Below, one piece after another: positions 5,380 to 6,085 of a stretch of 6,085 nt of DNA. The stretch covers positions 1 to 6,085 of the forward strand of contig JAOAEP010000117.1 of the NCBI GenBank assembly GCA_026416755.1. The letters run 5' to 3'. Position 1 is the stretch's first letter; each line of letters begins with the position of its first letter. The notes below the pieces were generated by a model. The model ran no database searches. It had not been told where the DNA came from and saw only the letters and a list, made by a program, of their open reading frames with translations. This DNA comes from a bacterium (GTDB lineage: Bacteria > Ratteibacteria > UBA8468 > B48-G9 > JAFGKM01). Position numbers and translations under genes: made by a program.

Positions 5380-6085
5380 GAAATAAAATTTTTATATTTT
5401 TAGTTTTGATTCATTCTGTTTTTACTGCAGTTTATTATGTTGACAATAAAAATCCAAAAGCAAATGATACTAATTCAGGAACAAAAGAACTACCATTTTT
5501 AACAATTTCAAAAGGGGTAAGTATACTTCAACCAGGTGATACATTGATAATAAAAGAAGGAATTTACAGAGAAGTTATAAGAATAAATAAAAAAGGAGAG
5601 GAAGGAAAACCAATAGTTATAAAAGCAGAAGAAAATGAAAGAGTTGTAATTACAGGGAGTGAAAGAATAAAAGGGTGGAAAAAATGTAAAAAAGAAGATG
5701 TCTTTGGAAATGAAAACTATGAGAAAATATATATAGCGGAAACAAATTTTAAACCTGACTATTTAACAGATGGAGAGAAAAAACTAAATTTATCAAGAAT
5801 TCCAGAGGAGGGATGGTGGAGACCGACGAAAGCAGAAGGAAGAAACATTTTCTATGATGAAGTTAATTTAGTTCAAAAAGATAAAAATGCGTGGAGTGGC
5901 TGGATTTTATGTGCTTTATATGGTGCAGGTGGAGGAATAACAAGACATACAGAATTTGAATTTTTTCCAGAGGAAAATAAAATTGTTTTGAAGAATCCAT
6001 GGTCAAGTTATTCTCCCAAAATTGATCCAAATAGAGATAAATATTACTTTTCAAATCACCCACTCGCAATTAAAAAAGAAGGTGA
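5376..6085 (+). CDS. Secreted beta-helix (DUF1565-like) family protein, 5' part only
   Basis: The frame is open from ATG 5376 to the window edge (236 full codons), so the C-terminus is missing. Residues 1 to about 18 are a signal peptide (MRNKIFIFLVLIHSVFTA). The N-terminal module follows the usual DUF1565/parallel beta-helix order: YYVDNKNPKANDTNSGT (20-36), PFLTISKGVSILQPGDTLIIKEG (40-62, read in parts: PFLTI, QPGDTLIIKEG), IYREVI (63-68), GKPIVIKAE (77-85) and VVITGSERIKGW (90-101). This arrangement occurs in exported glycan enzymes such as GH120/GH141-type hydrolases and some lyases. Residues about 112-236 (for example WWRP 147-150, GWILCALYGAGGGIT 175-189, FFPEENKIVLKNPW 196-209) correspond in place to the segment before the helix in the 3550-5379 protein, but similarity is low. 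No helix rungs are in view yet. It is the fourth gene of the operon, with an ATGA overlap and a good ribosome binding site. The specific activity is not recognised. Confidence 0.8.
   Translation, partial: MRNKIFIFLVLIHSVFTAVYYVDNKNPKANDTNSGTKELPFLTISKGVSILQPGDTLIIKEGIYREVIRINKKGEEGKPIVIKAEENERVVITGSERIKGWKKCKKEDVFGNENYEKIYIAETNFKPDYLTDGEKKLNLSRIPEEGWWRPTKAEGRNIFYDEVNLVQKDKNAWSGWILCALYGAGGGITRHTEFEFFPEENKIVLKNPWSSYSPKIDPNRDKYYFSNHPLAIKKEG

Noticed and set aside
5863..6069. Minus-strand frame of 68 codons near the right edge
   Set aside because: It lies opposite the partial beta-helix gene, which has a signal peptide, ribosome binding site and family motifs. The minus-strand frame has none of these.

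Overview
The window looks like an accessory, secreted carbohydrate-active locus from a low-GC, Gram-negative-type bacterium. By eye the GC content is about a third or less. Arginine is almost always AGA and ATA is common for isoleucine. Shine-Dalgarno sites are strong, and every gene whose 5' end is visible starts with a signal or lipoprotein peptide. The lineage cannot be fixed from the sequence. The codon style, the FlgD-like C-terminal domain and the beta-helix proteins would suit an anaerobic, possibly thermophilic, poorly cultured phylum, but this is only inference. No RNA genes, insertion sequences, CRISPR arrays, transporters or regulators are visible.

Layout: (1) The left end, minus strand, positions 1-756, holds the 5' part of a secreted right-handed beta-helix-type protein. 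Its frame is interrupted by one in-frame TGA (142-144), but the same frame continues with recognisable family sequence to the window edge. (2) Positions 757-915 are a divergent promoter region, with a sigma70-like promoter facing each way. (3) From 916 to the right edge four plus-strand genes form one tightly packed operon: an alpha/alpha-toroid-like secreted protein with a C-terminal FlgD/Ig-like domain (916-2361); a TIM-barrel lipoprotein with two well-placed glutamates, a putative clan GH-A glycoside hydrolase (2363-3553); a complete 609-residue parallel beta-helix protein (3550-5379); and the start of a third beta-helix-family protein (5376 to the edge). Junctions are a 1-base gap or ATGA overlaps, so transcription and translation are probably coupled.

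Together the products look like an exported set for binding and cutting a complex glycan: a GH-A-type hydrolase tethered as a lipoprotein, a helical toroid protein of the shape used by polysaccharide lyases, unsaturated glycuronyl hydrolases and epimerases, and several beta-helix proteins of the shape used by pectin-type lyases and GH120/GH141-type hydrolases. The substrate cannot be read from the sequence. The points most worth checking are the in-frame TGA in the left gene, the three related beta-helix N-terminal modules within 6 kb, and the divergent TIM-barrel and toroid proteins.
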